Part shown: positions 1 to 7,438 of the stretch, in pieces
Position numbering within the stretch: the stretch's first letter is position 1
Layout of the letters: each line of letters opens with the position of its first letter
NCBI GenBank assembly: GCA_029202525.1
Contig: CP119325.1
Location: 5,678,001 to 5,742,000 of the forward strand
Source: Candidatus Pseudomonas phytovorans
Lineage (GTDB): Bacteria; Pseudomonadota; Gammaproteobacteria; Pseudomonadales; Pseudomonadaceae
Reading direction: 5' to 3'
Length of the DNA stretch: 64,000 nucleotides
Notes under the pieces: generated by a model
The model's input: only the letters and a program-made list of their open reading frames with translations
What the model was told of the DNA's origin: nothing
Database searches by the model: none
Translations under genes and position numbers: made by a program

Positions 1-1641
1 CCCAAGCAGTACGAGAACATGTACTTCTCCTGGATGCGTGACATCCAGGACTGGTGCATCAGCCGCCAGCTGTGGTGGGGCCACCGTATTCCGGCGTGGT
101 ACGACGAGGCCGGCCAGGTCTACGTTGGCCGCGACGAAGCCGAAGTGCGTGCCAAGCACAACCTGGGCGCTGACGTGGTCCTGCGCCAGGACGACGACGT
201 ACTCGACACCTGGTTCAGCTCGGGCCTGTGGACCTTCTCCACCTTGGGCTGGCCGGAACAGACCGAGTTCCTCAAGAAGTTCCACTCCACCGATGTGCTG
301 GTGACCGGCTTCGACATCATCTTCTTCTGGGTTGCGCGCATGATCATGCTGACCATGCACCTGATCAAGAACGAAGACGGCACCCCGCAGGTACCGTTCA
401 AGACCGTGTACGTGCACGGCCTGGTGCGTGACGGCCAGGGCCAGAAGATGTCCAAATCCAAGGGCAACGTGCTGGACCCGCTGGACATCGTCGACGGCAT
501 TACCCTCGACGCCCTGCTGGAAAAGCGCACCAGCGGCTTGATGCAGCCCAAGCTTGCCGACAAGATCGCCAAGCAGACCAAGGCCGAGTTCCCCGAAGGT
601 ATCGCCAGCTACGGCACCGACGCCCTGCGCTTCACCTTCTGCTCGCTGGCTTCCACGGGCCGCGACATCAAGTTCGACATGGGCCGCGTCGAAGGCTACC
701 GCAACTTCTGCAACAAGATCTGGAACGCCGCCCGCTACGTGCTGGACAAGGGCGAGGACTGCGGCCAGAACGGCGAAGCCTACGAGCTGTCGCTGGCTGA
801 CCGCTGGATCATCTCGCAGCTGCAGCGCACCGAAGCCGAAGTGACCCGCCAGCTGGAGCAGTTCCGCTTCGACCTGGCCAGCCAGGCACTGTACGAGTTC
901 ATCTGGAACCAGTACTGCGACTGGTACCTGGAGCTGTCCAAGCCGGTACTGTGGGACGAAAACGCCCCGGTCGAGCGCGCCCGCGGCACCCGCCGCACCC
1001 TGGTGCGTGTACTGGAAGTAGCACTGCGCCTGGCGCACCCGTTCATGCCGTTCATTACCGAAGAAATCTGGCAGCGCATCGCGCCGCTGGCCGGCGTCGA
1101 AGGCAAGACCATCATGCTGCAGCCGTGGCCGGTGGCCAATGAAGCACGCATCGATGCCGCTGCCGAGGGTGACATCGAGTGGCTGAAGGAGCTGATGGTC
1201 GGCCTGCGCAACATTCGCGCCGAAATGAACATCGGCCCGGGCAAGCCGCTGCCGCTGTTCCTGAAAAACGCCAACGCCGACGACCAGCGCCGCTTGCAGG
1301 AAAACGAAGCACTGCTGAAGAAGCTGGCCAAGGTCGAATCGTTCACCGTGCTGAGCGACGCCGACGAAGCACCGCTGTCGGCCACTGCCCTGGTCGGTGA
1401 TCTGCAAGTGCTGGTGCCTATGGCTGGCCTGATCGACAAGGATGCCGAACTGGCGCGCCTGAACAAGGAAATCCAGCGCCTGCAAGGCGAAGTGGCGCGC
1501 GTGGGGGGCAAGCTGTCCAACGCCGCCTTCGTCGACAAGGCGCCGCCTGCAGTGATCGAGAAGGAACGCGCCAAGCTGGCCGAGTCCGAACAGGCCCTGG
1601 CCAACTTCACCGAGCAGCATGCGCGGATTGCAGCGCTGTAA
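1..1641 (+). CDS. valS: Valyl-tRNA synthetase, C-terminal part (5' end outside window)
   Basis: Class I aminoacyl-tRNA synthetase that charges tRNA-Val in the cytoplasm. The reading frame is open from base 1, so the start and the HIGH motif lie upstream. About 546 residues remain. The rest of the catalytic domain is present, including WCISRQLWWGHRIPAWY near the start and the KMSKS signature at about bases 445-459. A tRNA anticodon-binding helical domain follows at about bases 790-1200. The last 65 or so residues (AELARLNKEIQRLQGEV onwards) form the C-terminal coiled coil typical of ValRS. It ends with TAA and is followed by a REP element. Identity is secure from the motifs and the order of domains. 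Confidence 0.98.
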   Translation, partial: PKQYENMYFSWMRDIQDWCISRQLWWGHRIPAWYDEAGQVYVGRDEAEVRAKHNLGADVVLRQDDDVLDTWFSSGLWTFSTLGWPEQTEFLKKFHSTDVLVTGFDIIFFWVARMIMLTMHLIKNEDGTPQVPFKTVYVHGLVRDGQGQKMSKSKGNVLDPLDIVDGITLDALLEKRTSGLMQPKLADKIAKQTKAEFPEGIASYGTDALRFTFCSLASTGRDIKFDMGRVEGYRNFCNKIWNAARYVLDKGEDCGQNGEAYELSLADRWIISQLQRTEAEVTRQLEQFRFDLASQALYEFIWNQYCDWYLELSKPVLWDENAPVERARGTRRTLVRVLEVALRLAHPFMPFITEEIWQRIAPLAGVEGKTIMLQPWPVANEARIDAAAEGDIEWLKELMVGLRNIRAEMNIGPGKPLPLFLKNANADDQRRLQENEALLKKLAKVESFTVLSDADEAPLSATALVGDLQVLVPMAGLIDKDAELARLNKEIQRLQGEVARVGGKLSNAAFVDKAPPAVIEKERAKLAESEQALANFTEQHARIAAL

Positions 1642-1678
1642 CCAAAAGTGAAGCCATAGCGGGCTGCTTCGCAGCCCA

Positions 1679-1740
1679 TCGCCGGCAAGCCAGCTCCCAC
1701 AGGAAAGCGCCATCCCTGTGGGAGCTGGCTTGCCGGCGAT
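1679..1740. repeat. REP-type inverted repeat 1
   Basis: Two 26-base arms (1679-1704 and 1715-1740) pair perfectly around a 10-base loop. The arms read ATCGCCGGCAAGCCAGCTCC and onwards, a variant of the Pseudomonas REP core in which GGGAGCTGGCTTGCC replaces GGGAGCGGGC. It lies between valS and rlmF. It can fold as an RNA hairpin and may mark the 3' end of the valS transcript. Confidence 0.9.
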
Positions 1741-1758
1741 GCTTTTCAGGACCCAATC

Positions 1759-2709
1759 ATGACCGAAAAACCCACCCTGCACCCGCGCAACCGCCACCAG
1801 GGCCGTTACGACTTCCCCAGCCTGATCAAGGCCCACCCTGACCTGGCCCGTTTCACCATCACCAACCCTCACGGCAAACCCAGTATCGACTTCGCCAACC
1901 CCGAAGCCGTGCGGGTGTTCAACCGTGCCTTGCTCAAAGCCCAGTACGGCATCCAGCACTGGGACATCCCGGCCGACTACCTGTGCCCGCCGATCCCCGG
2001 CCGCGCTGACTACATCCACGTAGCCGCCGACCTGCTGGCCGCCGACAACGCCGGCGAAGCACCCAAAGGCGCGCAGGTACGTGCACTCGACATCGGCGTG
2101 GGCGCCAACTGCATTTACCCGCTACTGGGCCACAGCGACTACCGCTGGCGCTTTATCGGCTCGGACATCGACCCGGTAGCCCTGGCCTCCGCCAAGGCCA
2201 TCGTCCAGGCCAATGGCCTGGGCAAGGCCATCACCCTGCGCCAGCAGGCCAACCGTGCACATATCCTCAGCGGCCTGCTGCAGGATGACGAACGCTTCGA
2301 CCTGACCCTGTGCAACCCGCCCTTCCATGCCTCACGCGACGAAGCCACCCGTGGCAGCCAGCGCAAATGGAAGAACCTCGGCAAGCAGGACCCCAAGCGC
2401 AAGCTGCCGGTGCTGAACTTCGGTGGCCAGAACAATGAATTGTGTTGCGAGGGGGGCGAAATCCGCTTTGTCACCCAACTGGTCGGCGAAAGCGTGCAGT
2501 ACGCCAAGCAGGTGCTGTGGTTCACCAGCCTGGTGTCCAAGGCCAGCAACCTGCCAGGGATCGAGGCCGCGCTGAAGAAGGCCGGCACCAAGGCTGTACG
2601 CATTGTCGAAATGGGCCAGGGGCAGAAGCAAAGCCGCATGGTCGCCTGGAGCTTCCACGACGATGCCGCGCGCCAGGCCTGGTACACCCGGGATAAATCA
2701 CAGGCATGA
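1759..2709 (+). CDS. rlmF: 23S rRNA adenine(1618)-N6-methyltransferase
   Basis: Predicted SAM-dependent methyltransferase of the RlmF/YbiN family, which methylates N6 of A1618 in 23S rRNA. It has 316 residues, the usual length. The SAM-binding motif I is LDIGVGAN at about residues 110-117. The catalytic NPPF tetrad of N6-adenine methyltransferases is at residues 186-189 (CNPPFH). The N-terminal MTEKPTLHPRNRHQGRYDF is typical of the family (HPRNxHxGRYDF). The start ATG at 1759 is 18 bases after the REP element. The gene ends at an intrinsic-terminator-like hairpin shared with the convergent HU gene. Confidence 0.95.
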   Translation: MTEKPTLHPRNRHQGRYDFPSLIKAHPDLARFTITNPHGKPSIDFANPEAVRVFNRALLKAQYGIQHWDIPADYLCPPIPGRADYIHVAADLLAADNAGEAPKGAQVRALDIGVGANCIYPLLGHSDYRWRFIGSDIDPVALASAKAIVQANGLGKAITLRQQANRAHILSGLLQDDERFDLTLCNPPFHASRDEATRGSQRKWKNLGKQDPKRKLPVLNFGGQNNELCCEGGEIRFVTQLVGESVQYAKQVLWFTSLVSKASNLPGIEAALKKAGTKAVRIVEMGQGQKQSRMVAWSFHDDAARQAWYTRDKSQA

Positions 2710-2742
2710 AAAAACCGCGCCCGGGCAAGCCGGGCGCGGTTT
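2710..2742. terminator. Bidirectional terminator hairpin between rlmF and HU gene
   Basis: AAACCGCGCCCGG and CCGGGCGCGGTTT pair around the short loop GCAAG. An A-run lies on the left and TTT on the right, so it can end transcription from both sides. It lies directly between two convergent genes. Confidence 0.85.
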
Positions 2743-2759
2743 CGTCAACGCTTCAACAA

Positions 2760-3041
2760 TTACTTGTTGATGGCATCGGTCAGCACTTTGGCTGGCACGA
2801 ACTTGACGACTTTCTTGGCAGCGATTTCGATGGCAGCGCCAGTCGAAGGGTTGCGGCCGGTACGGGCAGGACGCTCGGAGACTTTCAGCTTGCCGATGCC
2901 TGGCAGGGTGATTTCAGCGCCGTTTTCCAGTTGGTCGGCAACGATCTGGCCCAGTTGCTCCAAAGCGTTCTTGGCGGTGGCTTTTGGCGCGGCGATCGAT
3001 TCGGCGATGTCGGCAATCAGTTGGTCTTTGGTCAATGCCAT
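2760..3041 (-). CDS. hupN: Nucleoid protein HU
   Basis: Small basic histone-like DNA-bending protein of the HU/IHF family, acting as a dimer on the nucleoid. The 93-residue length is usual. The HU arm signature with RNPSTG and the preceding GIGKLKV are present, followed by the C-terminal VVKFVPAK segment. The N-terminus MALTKDQLIADIAE is HU-like rather than IHF-like. A good ribosome binding site (GGAAGGAA) precedes the ATG at 3041. It is a single gene ending at the terminator shared with rlmF. The symbol follows Pseudomonas usage for this HU type; it is a hupB homologue. Confidence 0.93.
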   Translation of the reverse strand: MALTKDQLIADIAESIAAPKATAKNALEQLGQIVADQLENGAEITLPGIGKLKVSERPARTGRNPSTGAAIEIAAKKVVKFVPAKVLTDAINK

Positions 3042-3411
3042 GGTGATGTTCCTTCCCTATCAAATTCGATGGTTATGCAGCGAACGACGACGTTATCGGG
3101 CCAGCCCCTTTCAGTGGAGGGCCGCGCCAATCGCGTATGTAGATACGTAAATCGGCGTTTGGTTCGACACGACGACAGCACGCTGCCAGCAATGCGCCAC
3201 ACGAGGGGCACAAGACCGCGCAAAACTACCACAGGAATGGATAAATATCCGCTGCGCACTTGGATTTAATGCAGGTTTTTCGGGGGTTTTAGCCTAAAAC
3301 GCACAAAACTGAACAAAAAACGAACAACCGACATATCTGCCAACATACGGCCACTGCACCACCTTGTGTCTAGGGTAAACTTGACGACTTTTGCAGCTCG
3401 CCGAGAATCCC
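3042..3411. other. Divergent intergenic region, HU gene / yejK
   Basis: A 370-base gap, AT-richer than its neighbours around 3280-3340, separating divergent genes. It must hold the promoters of both, but I cannot assign -35/-10 pairs with confidence. The short open frames in it have no recognisable product and no ribosome binding site. I see no repeat or RNA gene. Confidence 0.5.
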
Positions 3412-4419
3412 ATGCCAATCCGTCATTGCATCGTTCACCTGATCGACAAAAAGCCCGATGGCAGCCCTGCTGTATTGCATGCCCGCGACGCTGAACTGGC
3501 CGCTTCGGACGCCATCGAAAACCTGCTGGCCGATCTCAACGACAGTTACAACGCCAAGCAAGGCAAGGCCTGGGGGTTTTTCCACGGTGAGTCCGGGGCC
3601 TATCCGCTGAGTGGCTGGCTGAAGCAGTACCTCGACGAGGAAAAGGACTTTACCGCCTTCAGCCGCGTTGCGGTGGAGCACCTGCAAAAACTGATGGAAG
3701 AGTCCAACCTGTCTACCGGCGGCCACACGCTGTTTGCCCACTACCAGCAAGGCATGACCGAATACCTGGCGATTGCCCTGCTGCACCACAGCGAAGGCGT
3801 GGCAGTAAACGCCGAGCTTGATGTGACCCCTTCGCGCCACCTCGACCTTGGCCAACTGCACCTGGCAGCGCGCATCAACCTGTCGGAATGGAAGAACAAC
3901 AAGAGTTCGAAACAGTACATTTCGTTCATCAAGGGCAAGAACGGCAAAAAGGTCTCGGACTATTTCCGCGACTTCATCGGCTGCCAGGAAGGCGTCGACG
4001 GCCCAGGCGAAACCCGCACCCTGCTCAAGGCTTTCAGCGACTTCGTCGAGAGCGAAGACCTGCCGGAAGAGTCCGCCCGCGAAAAGACCCAGACCCTGGT
4101 CGAGTACGCCACCAGCCAGACCAAAATGGGCGAGCCGGTAACGCTGGAAGAACTGTCCAGCCTGATTGACGAAGACCGGCCCAAGGCGTTTTACGACCAT
4201 ATCCGCAACAAGGATTACGGCCTGTCGCCGGAAATCCCCGCAGACAAGCGCACCCTCAACCAGTTCCGCCGCTTCACCGGGCGTGCCGAGGGGCTGTCGA
4301 TCAGCTTCGAGGCGCATCTGCTAGGTGACAAGGTCGAATATGACGAAGAGGCGGGAACATTGATCATCAAGGGCCTGCCTACAACCCTGGTGGACCAACT
4401 GAAGCGGCGCAAGGACTGA
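3412..4419 (+). CDS. yejK: Nucleoid-associated protein YejK/NdpA
   Basis: YejK/NdpA family protein of 335 residues, found with the nucleoid in Escherichia coli; its exact job is not settled. The whole chain is family-like, with HLIDKK near the start and KGKNGKKVSDYFRDFIGC in the middle. It ends in a LIIKGLPTTLVDQLKRR segment matching the family C-terminus. I chose ATG at 3412 because the E. coli protein starts at the same place and the 21 bases upstream (from a TTG) add nothing conserved. The 3' end overlaps the convergent GIY-YIG gene by 41 bases. Confidence 0.92.
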   Translation: MPIRHCIVHLIDKKPDGSPAVLHARDAELAASDAIENLLADLNDSYNAKQGKAWGFFHGESGAYPLSGWLKQYLDEEKDFTAFSRVAVEHLQKLMEESNLSTGGHTLFAHYQQGMTEYLAIALLHHSEGVAVNAELDVTPSRHLDLGQLHLAARINLSEWKNNKSSKQYISFIKGKNGKKVSDYFRDFIGCQEGVDGPGETRTLLKAFSDFVESEDLPEESAREKTQTLVEYATSQTKMGEPVTLEELSSLIDEDRPKAFYDHIRNKDYGLSPEIPADKRTLNQFRRFTGRAEGLSISFEAHLLGDKVEYDEEAGTLIIKGLPTTLVDQLKRRKD

Positions 4420-4708
4420 TACCCCCAAGGTCGCTGAAGGAGGCCACCAACGCCTCCTTTGCCGACTTGCGCAGCCGCTTGACCAAGCGTTCCTGGCGCA
4501 ACGCCTCACCCTTATCCGGCCACTGCTCCACATACACCAGCGCCTGGGCCGGGCTGGTCTTGAAGTAACGGGCCCCCTGCCCTTTCTGATGTGCAACGAA
4601 GCGCCGCTGCGGATCATCACTGATGCCGCAGTACAACGAGCCATTCGCAGCCCTTACCAGGTAGACATACCAGGGTTTGCCAACAACCGCTTCGACAACA
4701 TCACTCAC
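4379..4708 (-). CDS. GIY-YIG domain protein
   Basis: Small single-domain GIY-YIG protein of about 109 residues (YhbQ/UPF0213 type). The motif appears as YVYLVRAANGSLYCGIS at about residues 14-30, followed by the conserved Arg of DPQRRF. The GIY-YIG fold is a nuclease fold; the role of these short chromosomal members is unclear. I take GTG at 4708 as the start: it overlaps the stop of the upstream SnoaL-like gene by 8 bases, and residues before it are not conserved-looking. The stop lies inside the end of yejK on the other strand, a 41-base tail-to-tail overlap. Confidence 0.85.
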   Translation of the reverse strand: MSDVVEAVVGKPWYVYLVRAANGSLYCGISDDPQRRFVAHQKGQGARYFKTSPAQALVYVEQWPDKGEALRQERLVKRLRKSAKEALVASFSDLGGISPCAASVGPPGL

Positions 4709-5177
4709 CCTGGGCCTGCTGGAATGCGCGCAAGCCCTTGAATGCCTGCGAGCGCACCTTGTTCTGCACCAGCGGCGACCAGCCGAGCAGTACGCCTGGC
4801 GCACCCAACGCCTGCCGCGACCAGCGCCACAGGTCGAAGGTGTCGTCGTGCTGGCAGATCAGCCCGTCGCGAATCACAAAGCGGGCCTGGATATCGTTGA
4901 CCACAATACGGCCGGTCTGGCTGAACAGGTAGGTAGCCACCCAGTGCGCGCCGCCGCCACGCTCGTCGGCGCGGACGCTGTCGAAGGTCAGGGTAAAGTT
5001 CTTGGCGCGGGTAGTGAGCATACGCCACATGTCGCCCGCATCCTTGCCGCGCAGGGTGCCGAAAACCGGGTCGCTGAAAACGATATCGTCGCTGTAGCAG
5101 GCCACCATGGCCTCGGCGTCCAGGCGCTGGAAGGCCTGATAGAAGCGGGTGATCAGGTCTCGGTTGGCGTCGCTCAT
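4701..5177 (-). CDS. SnoaL-like / NTF2-fold protein
   Basis: A 158-residue protein of the nuclear transport factor 2 fold, SnoaL-like class. Signs are the N-terminal helix DLITRFYQAFQRLDAEAM, then YSDDIVFSDPVFGTLRG, then later beta strands (HWVATYLFSQTGRIVVNDI, FVIRDGLICQHDDTFDLWRW). Such proteins bind small hydrophobic ligands or act as isomerases or hydrolases; no substrate can be named here. ATG at 5177 begins MSDANRDLI; the frame upstream of it lacks support. It appears to be cotranscribed with the overlapping GIY-YIG gene downstream. No signal peptide, so cytoplasmic. Confidence 0.85.
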   Translation of the reverse strand: MSDANRDLITRFYQAFQRLDAEAMVACYSDDIVFSDPVFGTLRGKDAGDMWRMLTTRAKNFTLTFDSVRADERGGGAHWVATYLFSQTGRIVVNDIQARFVIRDGLICQHDDTFDLWRWSRQALGAPGVLLGWSPLVQNKVRSQAFKGLRAFQQAQGE

Positions 5178-5252
5178 GGGGCAGGTCCGTCCTGGGGTCG
5201 AAAGCAGCACGATAATCTGCCTCGAATGCTTATGCCAGTACCGACCCTTTCA

Positions 5253-5325
5253 CGGGCACGCCCGCTCCCACAGGGCACCACGAATTTTCAAAGTTATGGA
5301 ATTCCTGTGGGAGCGGGCATGCCCG
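5253..5325. repeat. REP-type inverted repeat 2
   Basis: Arms 5253-5274 and 5304-5325 carry the GGGAGCGGGC core and pair with one mismatch. The loop is unusually long (29 bases) and AT-rich. The element sits between the SnoaL-like gene and the end of the CynX-like transporter gene. Confidence 0.88.
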
Positions 5326-5354
5326 CGAAGAGGCCAGTACTGCCAACATATGCC

Positions 5355-6635
5355 TCAGACCTTCTCGCTGGTCACCTGCACATGCAACGCCCGCCCGGCG
5401 CCCAGCCCGAAAACAATGGCGCCAATCCCCAGCACGGCAAAAATCCATCCCACCGCCGCCCAGCCTCCGGTCATGTCATGTACCAGCCCTACTGCAAACG
5501 GCCCCATCGACGCCAGGGTGTAACCCACCCCCTGGGCCATGCTCGACAGGTTTGCCGCCACATGGGCATCCTTCGAGCGCAACACGATCAAGGTCAGCGC
5601 CAGGGCAAAGGTCCCGCCCTGCCCCAGGCCCAGCACCACGGCCCATCCCCACAGCCCCGACACCGGCGCATACAGGCAGCCGAACAGGCCAGCCAGGGTA
5701 ATCAGCATGACCAGCACGATCGCGAAACGCTGGTCCTTGCCACGGGTGGCCAGCCAGGGCGCACTGAGCGAGCTGACCAGTTGCACGATCACCGACCCCG
5801 ACAACACCAGGCCCGCCTCGGTCGGGCTCAGGCCGCGGCCGATCAGGATCGATGGTAACCATCCGAACACGATGTAAGCCAGCGATGACTGCAGGCCCAT
5901 GTACAGGGTCACCTGCCAGGCCAGCGGGTCACGCCACAGGCCACGCACGCGGTAGGCCACCTTGTGCAGGCCATGCCCCTGCCGGGCCTGCGGCAGCCAT
6001 ACAAGCATGGCCAGTACGGCTGGCAACATCCAGAAGCCCAGCCCCAGTGCCCAGCTGTCGTCGAAATGCCTGGCCAAAGGTACGGTGGCACCTGCAGCCA
6101 TCGCTGCGCCCAGGCACAACGCCATGGTGTACACACCGGTCAGCGTGCCCGCATGCTGCGGGAAGTCGCGCTTGACGATACCCGGCAACAGCACGCCGAT
6201 GATACCGATGCTGGCCCCCGCCATCAGGCTGCCAAAGAACACCCCGACGGCCCCAAAGCTGCTTCGCACCACGATGCCCAGCGCCAGGGTGACGAGGATA
6301 CCCAGGATCACCCGCTCGCTGCCAAAGCGCCGCGCCAGCAGTGGCGCCAGCGGCGCGAACAGGCCCAGGCAGAGCACCGGCAAGGTGGTCAGCAAGCCAG
6401 CCTGCGAGGCACTCAGCCCCAGGCCTTCGGCTACCTGCCCCAGCACCGGCGCCATGCTCGACAAAGCCGGGCGCAGGTTCAATGCCACCAGCACCAGGCC
6501 CAGCAGCAACAGCCAGGGCCGGCGCAACACCACAGGCTGTTGCTGAACCTGCTCGTCGTCAGCTTCAGCGTCGATCAGCAGTTCATCGAGGTCCCGCTTG
6601 TTCGGCGGAGTATTACGGGTGATGGATTCAGCCAT
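5355..6635 (-). CDS. CynX/NimT-type MFS transporter
   Basis: Major facilitator superfamily permease of 426 residues with about 12 hydrophobic segments after a polar, acidic N-terminal tail of about 40 residues. It resembles the cyanate permease (CynX/NimT) family: LNLRPALSSMAPVL in TM1, LLTTLPVLCLGLFAPLAPLLARRFG at TM2, GIIGVLLPGIVKRDFP and GVYTMALCLGAAMAAG. The substrate is not shown; family members carry cyanate, nitroimidazoles or other small compounds. It lies 13 bases downstream of a FadR-type regulator gene, on the same strand, so the two are probably one operon and the regulator probably controls the transporter. Confidence 0.88.
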   Translation of the reverse strand: MAESITRNTPPNKRDLDELLIDAEADDEQVQQQPVVLRRPWLLLLGLVLVALNLRPALSSMAPVLGQVAEGLGLSASQAGLLTTLPVLCLGLFAPLAPLLARRFGSERVILGILVTLALGIVVRSSFGAVGVFFGSLMAGASIGIIGVLLPGIVKRDFPQHAGTLTGVYTMALCLGAAMAAGATVPLARHFDDSWALGLGFWMLPAVLAMLVWLPQARQGHGLHKVAYRVRGLWRDPLAWQVTLYMGLQSSLAYIVFGWLPSILIGRGLSPTEAGLVLSGSVIVQLVSSLSAPWLATRGKDQRFAIVLVMLITLAGLFGCLYAPVSGLWGWAVVLGLGQGGTFALALTLIVLRSKDAHVAANLSSMAQGVGYTLASMGPFAVGLVHDMTGGWAAVGWIFAVLGIGAIVFGLGAGRALHVQVTSEKV

Positions 6636-6648
6636 GGCCTTCTCGGGG

Positions 6649-7299
6649 TCAGGATTCGATGAGGGTACGGCTCAGGCGCTTGGCCCGCTCCGCATCACGT
6701 TGCTCGATGGCGTCGAGGATCTGCCCATGCAGATCGAACGTGGCCTGGCAACGGGGCACGGTTGCCATGTTGTGCTGCAGAGCGGCAGCCACCACACCGG
6801 AAAAGTACCGGTACAGCTCGCTTAATGCCGGGTTGTGCGCGGCATCGACCAGCCGCTGGTGAAAGACCAGGTCACACGCCACATAGGCATCGACATCACC
6901 GTGAAAGTGCCCGGCGCTGCCGGCCAATGCATCACGCAGCGCTTGCAGGTCGGTATCCGTCCGGCGCAACGCCGCCAGGCCGATGGCCTCGGCTTCGAGG
7001 ATGTGGCGGGTTTCACGGGCCTGCTCAGCGGTGCAGCGGGACATTGCTTGCACTGCCTGCAATGGGTCCTGAGCCGTGCGCAGGTAGCTGCCGTCGCCCT
7101 GGCGAATTTCCACCAGGCCACTGAACGCCAGCACACGCATGGCCTCGCGCACGGTGTTGCGGCTGATCCCCAGCTGCAGTGCAAGCTCGGGCTCGGTCGG
7201 TAAACGCTGGCCGACTTGCCAGTCGCCCAGCACGATGCGCTCGCGCATGCGCTCCACCGCCAGTTCGACAAGGGAACGCTTGGTCAACTCGGTACTCAT
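6649..7299 (-). CDS. GntR family regulator, FadR/FCD subfamily
   Basis: Transcription factor of 216 residues. The N-terminal winged helix-turn-helix (residues about 8-75) has the GntR signature LPTEPELALQLGISRNTVRE. The C-terminal all-helical FCD domain (about 85-210) holds likely metal/ligand residues in DLVFHQRL and DLHGQIL. I place the start at ATG 7299 (MSTELTKRS), since family members begin shortly before the helix leading to the wHTH. It is followed 13 bases later by a CynX-like transporter, its likely target. A palindrome TTGTGGACAA upstream could be its operator. The effector is unknown. Confidence 0.9.
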   Translation of the reverse strand: MSTELTKRSLVELAVERMRERIVLGDWQVGQRLPTEPELALQLGISRNTVREAMRVLAFSGLVEIRQGDGSYLRTAQDPLQAVQAMSRCTAEQARETRHILEAEAIGLAALRRTDTDLQALRDALAGSAGHFHGDVDAYVACDLVFHQRLVDAAHNPALSELYRYFSGVVAAALQHNMATVPRCQATFDLHGQILDAIEQRDAERAKRLSRTLIES

Positions 7300-7381
7300 C
7301 TCACTGAACCAATCATCCGATGAATTTGCACAGCTTACTGGATGCAGGGCAACGCCGCAAACCACCTGACATTTCTGCCAG

Positions 7382-7391
7382 TTGTGGACAA
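7382..7391. promoter_or_regulatory. Candidate operator TTGTGGACAA
   Basis: A perfect 10-base palindrome of the kind bound by FadR-subfamily GntR proteins (T-G-T then A-C-A half-sites with a short centre). It lies in the divergent gap between the regulator gene and the phosphatase-family gene, 83 bases from the regulator start and 48 bases from the other start. Assignment is by similarity of pattern only. Confidence 0.4.
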
Positions 7392-7438
7392 AACCCTTTG
7401 TTGCAACGCTCGTGGCGTACTTTCAAGGACGTACCTAC

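Noticed and set aside
1679..1740. Repeated palindromes considered as a CRISPR array
   Set aside because: The copies are scattered singly over 55 kb without regular spacers or cas genes; they are REP elements.
5230..5448. Short frames spanning REP copies (for example with RARPLP or VGAGVPAK)
   Set aside because: The same peptide string turns up wherever a REP element is translated; outside maf there is no start, ribosome binding site or host gene.
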